A DNA stretch of 7,775 nucleotides, taken from assembly GCA_937138955.1 (NCBI GenBank), contig CAKZPJ010000427.1, positions 1-7,775 on the forward strand. Direction: 5' to 3'. This document shows, piece by piece, positions 6,182 to 7,775 of this stretch (position 1 is the first letter of the stretch; the number at the start of each line of letters is the position of its first letter). The notes beneath the pieces are model-generated. The model was not told the origin of the DNA, did no database searches, and worked only from the letters and a program-made list of their open reading frames with translations. A program made the translations under genes and the position numbers. The stretch comes from an uncultured Flammeovirgaceae bacterium. Its GTDB lineage: Bacteria; Bacteroidota; Bacteroidia; Cytophagales; Cyclobacteriaceae.

Positions 6182-6763
6182 ATGAGCCTAACTAAAATTC
6201 TAACATTTGTCTTTCTGGCAATTGCAATAGGAATCGCTTATTATCTATTTGACCGTATTAAGTTTAGTATTGAAGAAGAAGAGCGTATTGCCACTGTTGA
6301 AGCTCAAGTAATTGACAAGCTGAAGTTTATTCGCGATGCTGAGTTACTTTACAAAGAAGCAAACGGACAGTACACTAGCGACTGGAATAAATTAATTAGC
6401 TTTTTAGATACTGGAAAATTATACATCGTACAGCGTCGTGAAATTACCACATTACTCGACTACGGAGCAGAGGAAACCACTATTGAGATTGATACACTTG
6501 ATCAAATACCAGTGCGAGATACGCTATTTTATACTCCCGTATACGATAAATTTAAAATAGAAAATATTGCTTCCATACCGCATAGTGGTAAAAGGTTTAA
6601 TCTTTTTGCTGATAAAATATCTCGCAACAATGTAGAAGTAGATGTCTTTGAAGTGGTAGATACTGCACCTGTAAACCCGGAGCGTCGTGGTGAGGAAAGC
6701 ATTAAAGGCCCCTTACGCGTTGGTTCGCGCACCGAAGTGAATACCAGAGGTAACTGGGAGTAA
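6182..6763 (+). CDS. Single-pass membrane protein of unknown function
   Basis: I cannot assign this 193-aa protein to a named family. An N-terminal membrane anchor spans about residues 5-23 (KILTFVFLAIAIGIAYYLF), followed by a charged, helix-prone stretch EEEERIATVEAQVIDKLKFIR (31-51) and a segment ELLYKEANGQYTSDWNKLISFL (54-75). Position and spacing of the latter recall type IV pilin and pseudopilin-like proteins, in which a long N-terminal helix leads to an A-x-x-Y-x-x-x-N-G-x-Y segment, but no prepilin peptidase site (G followed by F-T-x-x-E) is present, so the resemblance is weak. The rest is mixed alpha/beta and polar, ending RGNWE. Topology is probably N-in with the body in the periplasm. 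It ends 23 nt before the DUF3822 start, suggesting one transcript with DUF3822 and coaD. Confidence 0.8.
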   Translation: MSLTKILTFVFLAIAIGIAYYLFDRIKFSIEEEERIATVEAQVIDKLKFIRDAELLYKEANGQYTSDWNKLISFLDTGKLYIVQRREITTLLDYGAEETTIEIDTLDQIPVRDTLFYTPVYDKFKIENIASIPHSGKRFNLFADKISRNNVEVDVFEVVDTAPVNPERRGEESIKGPLRVGSRTEVNTRGNWE

Positions 6764-6786
6764 CCACTAACCGACAATTATAGACT

Positions 6787-7775
<989 letters not shown>

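Overview
This window looks like ordinary chromosome from a member of the Bacteroidota, most likely a Cytophagales-type marine or environmental bacterium. The evidence is: a perfect Bacteroidota -7 promoter box (TAnnTTTG) in front of a divergent gene; mostly A-rich leaders without Shine-Dalgarno sites; lineage-typical families (DUF4270 lipoprotein, DUF3822, a short GT5-only starch-synthase-like protein); and gene order around panC/panD that I recall from many Bacteroidota. The genus assignment is an inference, because no rRNA or other phylogenetic marker is present.

Layout. The left edge (1-161) is non-coding. It holds a degenerate 7-bp repeat, a strong intrinsic terminator with a UUCG tetraloop reading leftward, and a perfect 30-bp palindrome that runs into the stop codon of the first gene. 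A leftward block follows (read from 3285 down to 162): panC, panD, a multi-pass membrane protein of the lysylphosphatidylglycerol-synthase/flippase family, and a membrane-bound YugP-type zinc metallopeptidase. The panD/flippase spacing is only 3 nt; the peptidase is 114 nt further on and may have its own promoter.

From the 124-nt divergent region at 3286-3409 the rightward block begins: a GT5 N-terminal-domain protein (a glycogen-synthase remnant lacking the substrate-binding K-x-G-G motif and the whole C-terminal half), then a DUF4270 lipoprotein overlapping it by 17 nt, a Nudix hydrolase, a 193-aa single-pass membrane protein of unknown function, a DUF3822 protein that must start at TTG, and the first 34 codons of coaD at the right edge.

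Functionally, the clear theme is coenzyme A: PanD makes beta-alanine, PanC condenses it with pantoate, and CoaD adds the adenylyl group to phosphopantetheine. PanC and CoaD are both nucleotidyltransferases of the HxGH class. The rest is conserved lineage baggage of poorly known function. I do not see a defence system, mobile element, CRISPR array, RNA gene or prophage. The items most worth a second look are the apparently non-catalytic GT5 protein and its tight coupling to a putative surface lipoprotein, and the perfect palindrome, which looks like a member of a dispersed repeat family.
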